From NCBI RefSeq assembly GCF_002162315.1, contig NZ_CP021416.1, forward strand, positions 992,001 through 1,056,000: a stretch of 64,000 bases of DNA, given 5' to 3'. The translations under genes and the position numbers were made by a program. The notes beneath the pieces were generated by a model, which saw only the letters and a program-made list of their open reading frames with translations, searched no databases and was not told the DNA's origin. Below are positions 35,249 through 45,415 of this stretch, in pieces. The number at the start of each line of letters is the position of its first letter. The first letter of the stretch is position 1. This DNA is from Sulfurospirillum diekertiae (lineage in GTDB: Bacteria > Campylobacterota > Campylobacteria > Campylobacterales > Sulfurospirillaceae).

Positions 35249-37486
35249 ATGAAAAAGTTTCAGACGACATGTCCATATTGTGGCACTGGCTGTAATATAG
35301 ATTTATTAGTTGAAAATAATAAAATCGTCAAGGCAGAGCCCACAAAACATCATCATGTGAATGATGGTGAATTGTGCTTGAAAGGACTTTATGGTTGGGA
35401 ATATGTTCATTCTCCAAGGAGACTTACCAAACCATTGATACGAAAAAAAGACGGTGTTTTTTCAAAACAGGGTGAATTGGTTGAGGTAAGCTTTGAAGAG
35501 GCATACGATTTTGTGGCTTCTCGCATGAAAGCTTCTGTTGAAGAATATGGCCCCAATAGCATCATGGGATTTTCTTCTGCTAGATGCACCAATGAAGACA
35601 ATTATGCTTTTCAAAAACTCTTTAGAGTACAAGGAACCAATAATATAGATCACTGCGCTCGTCTTTGACATGGCCCTACAGTAGTCGGTTTGACTAAAAC
35701 ATTAGGTAATGGCACCATGACAAACGATCTTACAGAGTTTGCTACCGATACAGACGTTCTTTTTTTAATTGGAACCAATACAAGCGAATGCCACCCAATT
35801 ATCGCCATGCAAATGTTGCGAGGATTAGAGCGTGGAGCTAAAATGATTGTCATCGATCCCAAAGAGACGGATATGGCCAAAAAAGCGGACATATTTCTTC
35901 AAATCCCTGTGGGTTATAACATTCCACTTCTCAATGCAATGATTCATCATATTATTGAAAATAATCTGTTTGATAAAGAATTTGTTGAAAACTATGCAGT
36001 TGGTTTTGATTATGTGAAATATGCAGTCAAAGATTTTACACCTGAACGTGTTGAACAAGAGACAGGTATCGCGGCAAGTCTTGTGATAGAGGCAGCTGAA
36101 ATGTATGCTCGTGCAGGTGCAGCAGCTATTTGTTATACCATGGGTATGACACAATTTATTGATGGAACGTCCAATATATTCTCTCTCTCCAATCTTGCCA
36201 TTCTCACAGGAAATCTAGGTAAAAAAGGTGCAGGTGTTAACCCCCTTCGTGGACAAAACAATGTACAAGGTGCCTGCGATATGGGTGCTCTTCCAAACTG
36301 GGTGCCTAATGGCATGGTGACCAGTGAAGCCGTACGTTTACATGTAAAAGAAATTTGGGGATACGACATCAGTCCCAATATTGGTTATAAACTTACCGAA
36401 GTACCGCACAAAATAGAAGAGGGTGACATTAAATTCCTTTATGTCTTTGGCGAAAATCCTGTCATGAGTGATCCTTGGACAGAGCATTTCGTTGAGGCGG
36501 TTGCGCATCTTGAAACAATGGTAGTCCAAGATATATTCCTCACTGAAACTGCACAAAAAGCAGATGTTGTCTTGCCTGCTGCTTCTTGGGGTGAAAAAGA
36601 GGGAACATTCATTAATACTTCTCGTCGCATTCAAATGGTGGCAAAAGCCATTGAACCTAGTGAGGGCATTGAGCCAGATTGGAAAGTCATTTGTCATATT
36701 GCACAAAGAATTGGTTTAGAAGGTTTTGATTTTTATAAACCAGAAGAGCTATGGGAAGAGGTTCAAGCACTGAACCCACACTTCTTTGGCGGTGCGACGT
36801 ATCCTCGCCTTAAAAAAGAGAATGGTATTAGTTGGCCATGTCCGCATGAGACACATCCAGGGACACCTGTTTTGTATGAAGATAAAAAATCAATGTTACC
36901 AGATGGCAAATTTAGATTAACACCTGTTATCTATACTGATGATAAAACCAAACGGGTAGAACTTGAAAATGAACTTATTGCAAAACTCAATATTCCAAGT
37001 GACTATCCAGTCGGTTCTGGTGCTCTCAGTGAAAAAGTGAATGCGCTTTATCCGTGCCTCTTTACGACCGGACGTAAAGTATACCACTATCATACGGGTA
37101 CGATGACGAGGGAATGTAAACCATTGGAAATGGGTGCTGATTTTATGGGTGCTGCGATAGAAGTGAGTTTAGATATTGCAGAGGCGAGAGATTTACAAGA
37201 AGATTGTTATGCCCTTGTTGAAAATAAACGTGGGAAAATTGCTGCGAAAGTGAAAATAAATCGAGACCTTCGTCATGGCACGATTTTTACGACATTTCAT
37301 TATGCAGAAGCGGATGGAAATGAACTCGCAAATGCTGAAGATAAAGACCCCCTCTCTGGTATGAATCCTCTCAAAATGACGATAGCGGCAATTCGAAAAA
37401 TTTCTGAAGAAGAGTATTTAATGGTTCGTAATCAGACAGATATGCACATGCACCCGTCCGAGCAGTATCGTACGGTAAGGAGATAA
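35249..37486 (+). CDS. fdhF: Selenocysteine formate dehydrogenase catalytic subunit (FdhF type), copy 1
   Basis: A 745-residue molybdopterin enzyme interrupted by an in-frame TGA at 35666-35668, read as selenocysteine 140 in the conserved context DHCARL-U-HGPTVVGL. N-terminal 4Fe-4S motif CPYCGTGC with a downstream CLKG cysteine, MGD-binding and dinucleotide domains follow, ending with the C-terminal cap. It matches E. coli FDH-H in length and Sec position. Formate is oxidised to CO2 and electrons pass to the HyfA ferredoxin encoded 4 nt downstream. A SECIS-like hairpin lies 13 nt after the TGA. Confidence 0.92.
35666..35696 (+). promoter_or_regulatory. Bacterial SECIS element for FDH 1
   Basis: The UGA is followed after 13 nt by a hairpin TAGTC-GGTTT-GACTA (35682-35696) with a GG-starting loop, similar in place and loop to the fdhF SECIS. 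The second FDH has TAGCC-GGTTT-GGCTA at the same distance, a compensatory pair change that preserves the stem. Confidence 0.8.
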
Positions 37487-37489
37487 ATC

Positions 37490-38062
37490 ATGAATGAGTT
37501 AAGAGTCAATAAATTTGTTATTGCCAATCCTAAGGTATGTATAGGATGTGCTACATGTATGGCTGCATGTTATGAGTCGTCTTATAAGCGTGGAAAGTTG
37601 GCAGTTCCTCGCTTGATTGTAACACGAACCCTTAGTGGTACGATGCCAAACCAATGCCGACAATGTGATGATGCCCCTTGTGCAAATGTCTGTCCTGTTG
37701 GGGCATTACGTTTTGGGGAAAACAGCATCGAATTGCATGAAGAGATTTGTATCGGCTGTAAGATGTGTACACTTGCCTGTCCTTTTGGCGCTATTCGTGC
37801 GGGGGCTGAGATTATGCCTTCCATTAATTACACGATGGAGCCAAAATACAATTTAGGCTTAGAATCAGAAATAGGGGCAAAAAGCATCGCCATTAAGTGT
37901 GATTTGTGTAATGGCAGAGTGGAAGGTCCTTCGTGTGTTGAAGTTTGTCCAACAGGTGCATTAATGTTTATTGACGCTAGAAACTTTGAAAATAAAGTTA
38001 TTAGTGAAAAAGCAAATGGTAGTGTTGAAGCATTCGTTCAGCATATGATTAAATATACTTAA
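37490..38062 (+). CDS. hyfA: HycB/HyfA-type polyferredoxin
   Basis: A 190-residue cytoplasmic electron-transfer subunit with four 4Fe-4S clusters: CIGCATCMAAC, CRQCDDAPCANVCP, CIGCKMCTLACP and CDLCNG...CVEVCP. It links formate dehydrogenase to the hydrogenase membrane arm in formate hydrogenlyase. ATG 37490 lies 3 nt after the FDH stop. Length equals E. coli HycB/HyfA. Confidence 0.87.
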   Translation: MNELRVNKFVIANPKVCIGCATCMAACYESSYKRGKLAVPRLIVTRTLSGTMPNQCRQCDDAPCANVCPVGALRFGENSIELHEEICIGCKMCTLACPFGAIRAGAEIMPSINYTMEPKYNLGLESEIGAKSIAIKCDLCNGRVEGPSCVEVCPTGALMFIDARNFENKVISEKANGSVEAFVQHMIKYT

Positions 38063-38075
38063 TGAAGGATATGTG

Positions 38076-40037
38076 ATGACAGATGTATATCTCTTATACG
38101 TACTAGGAAGCGTTGTTTCCCTTTTACTGTATAAATTTAACGCACTTGCGTCTAAAATAGGCTTTGGTATCTCCACCATCGCCTCTGGATACGGTGCGTA
38201 TTATTTTTTTATGCATATTGGCGAAAAAGCGCAGTTCACAACCAATATAGCCCTTCTTTATAATCCAACATTCTCGATTGACCCTGTTGGAAACTTTTTT
38301 TTCTTTGTCATAACACTGATTGCGTTTGCATCATCCATGTATGCGATTCAGTATTCGCAAGGGTATGCAAACAAGGGAAGTCTGGGGGTTATGGCATCCT
38401 TATTTAACCTGTTTGTACTGAGTATGCTGATGGTTGTTTCTGCATCCGATGTCTTTTGGTTTATGATTTGTTGGGAATTAATGACAATTATCTCAGCATT
38501 CTTGATTTGCTTTAATGACTCAAAGTCTTCGATGAAAGCAATTATGGTTTATTTAGGAATCGCACACCTTGGTGGTATGTGTATTTTATCTGCTTTCCTT
38601 CTTTTAGCACATCAATCAGGATCACTGGAGTTTAGCTCTTTTGCCTCTATCAAAATGTCACCATGGCTTGCAAGTATTACGTTTTTACTTGCATTCATTG
38701 GCTTTGGCTCAAAAGCAGGCATGTTTCCTTTTCATGTTTGGCTTCCCAAAGCTCACCCTGCAGCACCTACGAATGTATCTGCTTTGATGAGTGGTGTCAT
38801 GATTAAAGTGGCACTTTTTGGAATTATCAAGTTTTGTCTCTGGCTTCCTGTGATGCCATGGTGGGGGCTTTTGATTATTATCATTGGGGCACTTTCGTCT
38901 CTCTTAGGTGTTTTATACGCACTCATTCAACACGATTATAAAGCGCTTTTGGCGTATCACTCTGTTGAAAACATTGGCATTATTTTATTAGGTCTTGGAA
39001 CAGGTGTTTATGGTATTGCGATCAATTCACCTACTTTGGCAACCGTAGGTTTCTTGGCGGGGCTTTACCATACTGTTAACCATGCCATCTTTAAAGGGTT
39101 ACTCTTTTTAGGCGCAGGTAGTGTTTTACATGCAACACACACCAGAGAAATTGAAGCACTCGGTGGTTTGGCTAAAAAGATGCCATACACTGCTTTTGCG
39201 ATGTTTATTGGTGTTATGGGTATTGCTGCATTGCCACCTTTAAATGGCTTTGTCAGTGAATGGTTTACCTACCAAGGTATGATGCAAGGAGCCCTTGGAG
39301 AAGGAATTCTTCCTCGATTTATCTTTACATTCTCTGTTGTAGCGCTTGCTTTAACGGGTGTTTTGGTTGTCATCCACTTAAAACTCTATGCGGTTATTTT
39401 TGCAGGAACACCACGCCACAAAGACATTTTTGATCAAGCCAAAGAAGCACCTATTAGTATGGTCTTAGGCATGATGTTCCTTGTCCTTGGTTGTTTTGCC
39501 TTTGGTATTGGGGCTAACATTGTGACCGATAATATTATGACAGTGGTTACCTCTTTTAGTGGTGTGTATCAAGCAGCACCAGCGGGCGGATACATTGCTT
39601 CTCCGATTGGATCAACCATCTCGCTTCCTCTCATTGCGATGATCATTTCAGGTGCAATGTCCTTGCCATTCTTAATTATTGTCATTATGAAAGCCAACAG
39701 AACGAAACCTCGAGAAACGGATCCTTGGGCATGTGGTTTCAAATACAGTAATCGTATGCAAATTACAGCAGGACCTTTTACGGGTGATCTTAGACGTTTG
39801 ATGGAGTGGTTATTTCAAAGTAAGCCAACGGTAGAAGACCAAGGTTATTTTAAACCCGTTATTTACACTGATCATCCTAAAGATATTTGGTGGAATATTT
39901 TTTATCAACCTGTCATCAATGCTGTGACATATGCCGTTGAAAAAATTGCAGTCATGCAAAATGGTAGCACAGGTGCTTATGCTGCTTATATTTTGGGAGG
40001 TTTATGTCTTTTCTTAGCCATAAGCCATCTCATATAG
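38076..40037 (+). CDS. hyfB: HyfB/HycC-type proton-translocating membrane subunit
   Basis: A 653-residue NuoL/MrpA-like membrane protein with about 14-16 helices. Antiporter landmarks are FGSKAGMFPFHVWLPKAHPAAPTNVSALMSG, HDYKALLAYHSVENIG and a histidine-containing LYHTVNHAIFKGLLF. It starts at ATG 38076 behind GAAGGA. It forms part of the ion-pumping arm of a group 4 hydrogenase. Confidence 0.9.
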   Translation: MTDVYLLYVLGSVVSLLLYKFNALASKIGFGISTIASGYGAYYFFMHIGEKAQFTTNIALLYNPTFSIDPVGNFFFFVITLIAFASSMYAIQYSQGYANKGSLGVMASLFNLFVLSMLMVVSASDVFWFMICWELMTIISAFLICFNDSKSSMKAIMVYLGIAHLGGMCILSAFLLLAHQSGSLEFSSFASIKMSPWLASITFLLAFIGFGSKAGMFPFHVWLPKAHPAAPTNVSALMSGVMIKVALFGIIKFCLWLPVMPWWGLLIIIIGALSSLLGVLYALIQHDYKALLAYHSVENIGIILLGLGTGVYGIAINSPTLATVGFLAGLYHTVNHAIFKGLLFLGAGSVLHATHTREIEALGGLAKKMPYTAFAMFIGVMGIAALPPLNGFVSEWFTYQGMMQGALGEGILPRFIFTFSVVALALTGVLVVIHLKLYAVIFAGTPRHKDIFDQAKEAPISMVLGMMFLVLGCFAFGIGANIVTDNIMTVVTSFSGVYQAAPAGGYIASPIGSTISLPLIAMIISGAMSLPFLIIVIMKANRTKPRETDPWACGFKYSNRMQITAGPFTGDLRRLMEWLFQSKPTVEDQGYFKPVIYTDHPKDIWWNIFYQPVINAVTYAVEKIAVMQNGSTGAYAAYILGGLCLFLAISHLI

Positions 40038-40049
40038 AAAGGTGAACCC

Positions 40050-40973
40050 ATGAGTAGTCTATTTTTTATGATTTTACAAGTCGTCGTTATTATCCTTGTT
40101 GCACCATTTTTTGATGGTGTCGCAAGAGTTTTAAGGGCGAGATTACAATCACGCCGTGGTGCGCCAGATTTTTTCCAAACCTATCGAGATATTATCAAAT
40201 ATTTTAAACGAAGTCGTACGGTTCCTCATTGTTCACACTGGGTATTTCGTTATGGACCTTATACACTGTTTGGAGCTGGCGCTGCTCTTTTAGCGGTCAT
40301 GCCTATTAGTTATGGTTCACATACTTTAGCAGCTTCATGTTCGGATGTGTTTGTCGTACTCTATATTGCGGCGATGTTACGTTTCATCTTCGGAGCAGCA
40401 TCTATTGACTCAGGTAATCCTTTTGCAGGTGTGGGTGGTAGTCGTGAGCAGATGCTTGCTGTATTTGTAGAACCTGTCATGATGACAAGCCTTTTAGTCG
40501 TGATGCTACTAGCGCATACGAGTAATTTGGGCGAGATTCAAGAGATGGTGAGAAGTGGTGTCATTGGATACCAAATTCCAGCATTTGCCGTTGCTTCCAT
40601 CTCTTTCTTATGGGCAATGTATGTTGAAAGTGGCAGAAATCCTTACGACTTAGCAGAGGCCGAACAAGAGCTCCAAGAGGGCGTCTTAAGTGAGTATTGT
40701 GGTGCTGATTTTAGCATTGCACATGCTGGTTTGATTCTAAAACAGTTTGCCATGATTGGTATGTTTTTAACTATTTTTGAACCATGGAGTTTTGAAAATC
40801 CATTTTTAGCCTTGATTGTCTTTGTTTTAAAAGCAGGTATTTTTTTATATAGCTGCTGTTTTATTGATAACTTTGGACCACGACACAAGCTTCTTACAAG
40901 CTTTAGATCAAATGCAATAGCAGCGCTTGGTGTATCGTTTGTAGCGCTTGTCTTGTATGTTGTAGGAGCATAA
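40050..40973 (+). CDS. hyfC: HyfC/HycD-type membrane subunit (NuoH-like)
   Basis: A 307-residue integral protein of the NuoH/HycD family with about eight helices and the conserved stretch ESGRNPYDLAEAEQELQEG that faces the hydrogenase small subunit. It anchors the hydrophilic domain to the membrane arm. AAAGGTG precedes ATG 40050. Confidence 0.9.
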   Translation: MSSLFFMILQVVVIILVAPFFDGVARVLRARLQSRRGAPDFFQTYRDIIKYFKRSRTVPHCSHWVFRYGPYTLFGAGAALLAVMPISYGSHTLAASCSDVFVVLYIAAMLRFIFGAASIDSGNPFAGVGGSREQMLAVFVEPVMMTSLLVVMLLAHTSNLGEIQEMVRSGVIGYQIPAFAVASISFLWAMYVESGRNPYDLAEAEQELQEGVLSEYCGADFSIAHAGLILKQFAMIGMFLTIFEPWSFENPFLALIVFVLKAGIFLYSCCFIDNFGPRHKLLTSFRSNAIAALGVSFVALVLYVVGA

Positions 40974-40974
40974 T

Positions 40975-41622
40975 ATGATTGATCTATTAAGTCTTTTATC
41001 CATAGCAATGATTTTGACATCATTGATTGTTTTTGGACTCAGAAATTATAAGGCAGCGATTTTGACGTATGGATTGCAAACAGCACTCTTAGTCTCTATT
41101 TTTCTGCTTTTATCAACAACCCATTTGGCGGAGCAATTGTGTACATGGGCATTCATTGCACTTTTTACTAAAGTGCTTTTTATCCCTTTTATTTTGCTTC
41201 GTTTGGTCAAAAAATTGGGGGTGGTCAGTGAAGATGAACCCGTGGGTGGCTTTTTCGTAAGCCCCATTATTGCTATCAGTTTTTCACTTGCGATTGCCAT
41301 GTCGGTTTATCCTATTTACATGAAATTTTCGTTAATTCATGAGAGCATTCCACTGATTGCCTCCATTACGATTTTTATGATTGGAATTTTTGGTTTCATT
41401 TTACGAAATTCAGTCATTAAACAGATTTTGGCGTACTGCATGTTTGAAAATGGCATTCATCTCTCTTTAGCGTTAATGGCGTATAACTTACCTGAAATTG
41501 CGGAGCTTGGAATCTTAACCGATGCTATCTTTGCCGTCATTATCATGTCAGTGCTCGCTCAAAGATTTCATCATTATTTTGGTTCTTTAGATGTCTCTAA
41601 AGCCACTGAATTGAAAGGTTAG
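40975..41622 (+). CDS. hyfE: HyfE-type membrane subunit
   Basis: A 215-residue NuoK-like hydrophobic protein with about seven helices (FENGIHLSLALMAYNLPEIAE contains the NuoK-type charged residue). HyfE distinguishes Hyf (hydrogenase 4) from the simpler Hyc complex, so this is a hydrogenase-4 type enzyme. No separate hyfD gene is present between hyfC and hyfE. GTAGGAG precedes the ATG. Confidence 0.85.
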   Translation: MIDLLSLLSIAMILTSLIVFGLRNYKAAILTYGLQTALLVSIFLLLSTTHLAEQLCTWAFIALFTKVLFIPFILLRLVKKLGVVSEDEPVGGFFVSPIIAISFSLAIAMSVYPIYMKFSLIHESIPLIASITIFMIGIFGFILRNSVIKQILAYCMFENGIHLSLALMAYNLPEIAELGILTDAIFAVIIMSVLAQRFHHYFGSLDVSKATELKG

Positions 41623-41631
41623 GGAAGAAAC

Positions 41632-43116
41632 ATGGACATGCAACAACTCTTTACATTACTTTTAGCGGTACCTGTCTTGGCATCGCTTATTATCTGGTTT
41701 GCGCCTACTCAATTTAAGCTTCTAAGCACTTTACATGTAATCGCTTCAATGGCGAGTTCAGCGCTTGCTTTAAGCGCAGTTATGAAAGTCATGAATGGCA
41801 AAATATTTTTTGCTTTTCACGATATGCTTTTCATTGATGCTCTTGGTGGCGTCTTTTTGTCGCTCATTGGTGTGACGGGATTATTAGTCAATTTATATTC
41901 TGTCAAATATATGCAGTGGGAAGTTGAAAAAGGCGAAATTACCACCAAAGATGCCAAACTCTTTTTTGCCCTTTCGCATCTTTTTGTCTTCACAATGACG
42001 TTCTCCGTCCTTGCAAATAACATTGTGTTGATGTGGGTTGCGATTGAGGCGACAACTTTATCTTCTGTTTTTATGGTTGCCTTGCATAAAGGCAAAAAAT
42101 CAACAGAAAGTGGTTGGAAATATATTGTTATTTGTAGTATTGGTTTAGCCTTTGCGCTTTACGCAACGGTATTGCTTTACAGTGCAGGATTCGCCGTTAT
42201 CAAAGACAGTCATAGCATGATGCTTTGGAGTACCTTGATGGCGCATGCGAAGGAGATCAATCCTGACATCTTAAAACTCATCTTTGTCTTTGCCCTCATT
42301 GGTTTTGGAACCAAAGCAGGACTTGCCCCTACGCACACATGGTTACCTGATGTTCACTCCGAAGGACCAGCACCTGCGTCTGCAATGCTTTCTGGTATTT
42401 TGCTTAAATGTGCGATCTTAGGACTTATTCGTTATTACGCGATTGTGGGGAACTCAATGGTTGGGTTCGAGTACGTACAGACTGTGATGCTCGTCAGTGG
42501 TCTTTTGACCATCTTCATTGCGGCACTCTTCTTAATGCGTCAACACGATGTTAAAAGAATGTTTGCGTACCACTCTATTGCACACATGGGTGTTATTGCT
42601 TTTGGTTTAGGTGTTGGTGGATTTTTCGGTCTTTTTGCCGCACTCTTTCATGCTTTAGCACACTCTGTAACCAAAGCACTCGCTTTTTGTGTCACTGGTA
42701 ATATGGTTCAAATTTATGGAACACGAGATATGACCAAAATGGGTGGACTCATCAAAATCGCGCCTATTACGGCTATTTTATTTGGTATTTCCATCTGTTC
42801 ATTGGTGGGTGTGCCAGGTTTTGCAATTTTTGTGAGCGAATTTTGGATGGTGCAAGAGTCATTTAATACAGCACTTTACATCCCTGTCATTTTGTTTATC
42901 ATCGGTTTGATCATTATCTTTATCGCAGATTTTTCTCACTTCTTTTTGGCAACGTTTGGTGAAAGCCAATCAAAAATTCTCTCACGAGAAGTTGCTTGGA
43001 GTGCGAATTTACCACTCATTGGTCTTGCTGCACTGATCATTATATTTGGCGTATTCTCTGTTGAGGGATGGGTCACATTGCTTAACAGCGCAGTCAAAAT
43101 TATCGTTGCGGCATAA
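41632..43116 (+). CDS. hyfF: HyfF-type proton-translocating membrane subunit
   Basis: A 494-residue NuoN/M-like protein with about 14 helices. Key segments FGTKAGLAPTHTWLPDVHSEGPAPASAMLSG and HDVKRMFAYHSIAHMG contain the transmembrane lysine and conserved histidines. With HyfB it gives two antiporter-like subunits where E. coli Hyf has three (HyfB, D, F). Confidence 0.88.
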   Translation: MDMQQLFTLLLAVPVLASLIIWFAPTQFKLLSTLHVIASMASSALALSAVMKVMNGKIFFAFHDMLFIDALGGVFLSLIGVTGLLVNLYSVKYMQWEVEKGEITTKDAKLFFALSHLFVFTMTFSVLANNIVLMWVAIEATTLSSVFMVALHKGKKSTESGWKYIVICSIGLAFALYATVLLYSAGFAVIKDSHSMMLWSTLMAHAKEINPDILKLIFVFALIGFGTKAGLAPTHTWLPDVHSEGPAPASAMLSGILLKCAILGLIRYYAIVGNSMVGFEYVQTVMLVSGLLTIFIAALFLMRQHDVKRMFAYHSIAHMGVIAFGLGVGGFFGLFAALFHALAHSVTKALAFCVTGNMVQIYGTRDMTKMGGLIKIAPITAILFGISICSLVGVPGFAIFVSEFWMVQESFNTALYIPVILFIIGLIIIFIADFSHFFLATFGESQSKILSREVAWSANLPLIGLAALIIIFGVFSVEGWVTLLNSAVKIIVAA

Positions 43117-43126
43117 GGAGAACACG

Positions 43127-44869
43127 ATGCTTAAAGGTGAAATTTTTATTAATCAAGTAAAACAAAGAATAACGATTCAAAGTGTTGAAAGGCAACCTGA
43201 AGATCAAATTACCATTACCGTGGATCGCAATGATCTGCCTGAAGCGGTTCGAATGCTCTATTACGATATGGGTGGTTGGCTTTCAACGATGATTCCTAAT
43301 GACGAGCGACAACTCAATGGTAATTTCGCTCTCTATTATGTTCTTTCCATGGAAGGTGGAAAGATGACAGCAGAGGATGAAGTTGCTCAAGATGAAAAAT
43401 GTTGGATTACCGTAAGAGCCCTTGTTCCAGCGGCAGATCCTACCTTCCCATCCGTTACATGTAAAGTTCCAGCAGCGGTATGGTATGAGCGTGAAGCATT
43501 CGATCTTTTTGGTCTTCGTGCCATTGGATTACCCGATCCAAGACGTTTAGTGCTTGCGGATGATTGGCCTGCTAATCTTCATCCTTTACGCAAAGATGCA
43601 ATGGATTATAGGTATCGACCTGATCCTGTTGCCCATCAAGATGAGCCCGATTATGAGTTCATGCACCCAAAAGGCTCAGGTGGTGTTGTGGATGTTCCTC
43701 TTGGACCATTGCATATTACCAGCGATGAGCCAGGTCACTTTAGGTTGTACTGCGATGGCGATACGATTATTGATGCGGACTTTAGACTTTTCTATCAACA
43801 TCGTGGTATGGAAAAGTTAGCAGAAAATAGAATGAACTACGATCAGATGGGCTATTTGGCAGAGCGTGTTTGTGGTATTTGTGGGTATGCCCATGCCATT
43901 TCGTGCATCGAAGCTGCTGAGCGTGCGATTGGCTTAGAGATTCCACTCCGTGCTCAAGCGATGCGTGTCATCTGTTTAGAAATTGAGAGATTGCATTCGC
44001 ACCTTTTGAACATTGGTCTTGCATGCGAAGTCACGGGTAATGTGAATGCCTTTATGCACATCTTTAGAATTCGTGAATTTTCAATGGAGCTCGCACAATT
44101 TGTTACAGGTGGTCGTAAAACCTATGGCAACGTTGTTATGGGAGGACTTCGTCGTGACATGAGTGGTGTGGAGATCAAAAAGAGTTTAGACCTTTTAAAA
44201 ATCATTGAAAAGCAACTCAAAGAAGTTTGGGAAGCAGTTATGGATGATAGCGCACAAGTGGGTCGTTGGAAAGGTGTAGGTATCTTAGATCCAAAAGTTG
44301 CACGTGATTTTTCTCCTGTTGGTCCGAATGTTCGTGGTAGTGGATTTAAACGTGATTCTCGCTATGACCATCCGTATGATTTCTTCGACAAAATTGAATT
44401 TAATGTGGCTGTTGAGCATGGTTGCGATGTATTTTCCCGTGAAATGGTTCGTTATCGAGAACTGTTAGAGTCTATCTCTATTATTCGCCAATGTTTTGAA
44501 ATGATGCCAGGCGGTCAAACGATCATCTCTCCACAAACCATGATCAAACCAGGGGCGTATGCGCTTGGTAATGACGAAGCGCCTAGAGGAGAAAATATGC
44601 ACTGGATTATGCACGGTAATGCTCAAAAAGTCTATAGATGGAGATGTCGGGCGGCTACGTATAATAACTGGCCATCCCTTCGTTACCAATTTAGAGGTAA
44701 TACCATTGCCGATGCGGCTTTAATTGTCTGTTCTTTAGACCCATGTTACTCCTGCACAGAGCGTGTCACGGTTGTGGATGTTAAAAGCCATAAGTCAAAA
44801 GTGCTCACCCATCAAGATTTGAAACGTTATTCTCAAACCTTGAAAAATTCTCCTTTAAAAAACATGTAG
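43127..44869 (+). CDS. hyfG: Group 4 [NiFe] hydrogenase large subunit (HyfG/HycE)
   Basis: A 580-residue fusion of an N-terminal NuoC-like domain (to about 180) and a NuoD-like catalytic domain. Ni-Fe ligands are in RVCGICGYAH (about residue 247) and DPCYSCTER (about 538); after the second motif 38 residues follow, ending SPLKNM, which the maturation protease HycI would remove. ATG 43127 follows AAGGAG; an upstream in-frame ATG lies in hyfF and is rejected. Confidence 0.93.
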   Translation: MLKGEIFINQVKQRITIQSVERQPEDQITITVDRNDLPEAVRMLYYDMGGWLSTMIPNDERQLNGNFALYYVLSMEGGKMTAEDEVAQDEKCWITVRALVPAADPTFPSVTCKVPAAVWYEREAFDLFGLRAIGLPDPRRLVLADDWPANLHPLRKDAMDYRYRPDPVAHQDEPDYEFMHPKGSGGVVDVPLGPLHITSDEPGHFRLYCDGDTIIDADFRLFYQHRGMEKLAENRMNYDQMGYLAERVCGICGYAHAISCIEAAERAIGLEIPLRAQAMRVICLEIERLHSHLLNIGLACEVTGNVNAFMHIFRIREFSMELAQFVTGGRKTYGNVVMGGLRRDMSGVEIKKSLDLLKIIEKQLKEVWEAVMDDSAQVGRWKGVGILDPKVARDFSPVGPNVRGSGFKRDSRYDHPYDFFDKIEFNVAVEHGCDVFSREMVRYRELLESISIIRQCFEMMPGGQTIISPQTMIKPGAYALGNDEAPRGENMHWIMHGNAQKVYRWRCRAATYNNWPSLRYQFRGNTIADAALIVCSLDPCYSCTERVTVVDVKSHKSKVLTHQDLKRYSQTLKNSPLKNM

Positions 44870-44878
44870 GAGTATGTG

Positions 44879-45415
44879 ATGAAACTATTAGATATGACAC
44901 GAAAATATGGTAACGCAACCTATGGTTATCCCTTGGAACCCTATGAGGTTCCAGAAGGATTCCGTGGGAAGCCTTCGTATGATTATGAAAAATGTATTGG
45001 CTGTACCGCATGCGCAGTCGCTTGTCCTTCCAATGCAATCAATGTCAAACTCAATGCCAAAAAAGACAAATTGGTTTGGGAATTTGATTGTGCGAGGTGC
45101 ATTTTTTGTGGACGTTGTGACGAAGTCTGTCCTACCAATGCCGTGATGCTCTCAAAAGAGTTTGAAATAGCTGTGAAGTTTAACAAAGAGGACTTGAAGG
45201 AACGAGGTGAACTTGAGCTACAGAATTGTGAGGTTTGTCACAAGCCTTTTACGACTAAAAAGCTTATTGCTTATGATCTTGAACGCCTCAAAAGAGTAGG
45301 GTGGAGTGAAGAAACACTTGATGCAAAAACGCACTACATTCGTACGTGTCAAGAGTGCAAAAAGAACATTGTGGTTGAACAGACTAATAGATCGTTTGGA
45401 AAGGCTCAAAAATGA
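44879..45415 (+). CDS. hyfH: HyfH/HycF-type 4Fe-4S subunit
   Basis: A 178-residue NuoI-like ferredoxin with two cluster motifs CIGCTACAVACPSNAI and CIFCGRCDEVCPTNAV, plus a C-terminal zinc-ribbon-like pair CEVC...CQEC. It carries electrons between HyfA and the hydrogenase small subunit. ATG 44879 with TAGGAG is preferred over a GTG one codon upstream. It overlaps hyfI by ATGA. Confidence 0.87.
   Translation: MKLLDMTRKYGNATYGYPLEPYEVPEGFRGKPSYDYEKCIGCTACAVACPSNAINVKLNAKKDKLVWEFDCARCIFCGRCDEVCPTNAVMLSKEFEIAVKFNKEDLKERGELELQNCEVCHKPFTTKKLIAYDLERLKRVGWSEETLDAKTHYIRTCQECKKNIVVEQTNRSFGKAQK

Noticed and set aside
35249-37486. Formate dehydrogenase gene looks split into two frames by a stop codon (same at 48371-50614).
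   Set aside because: The stop is TGA at the exact selenocysteine position of FdhF enzymes, in both copies, followed by a covarying SECIS-like hairpin. They are intact selenoproteins, not pseudogenes.
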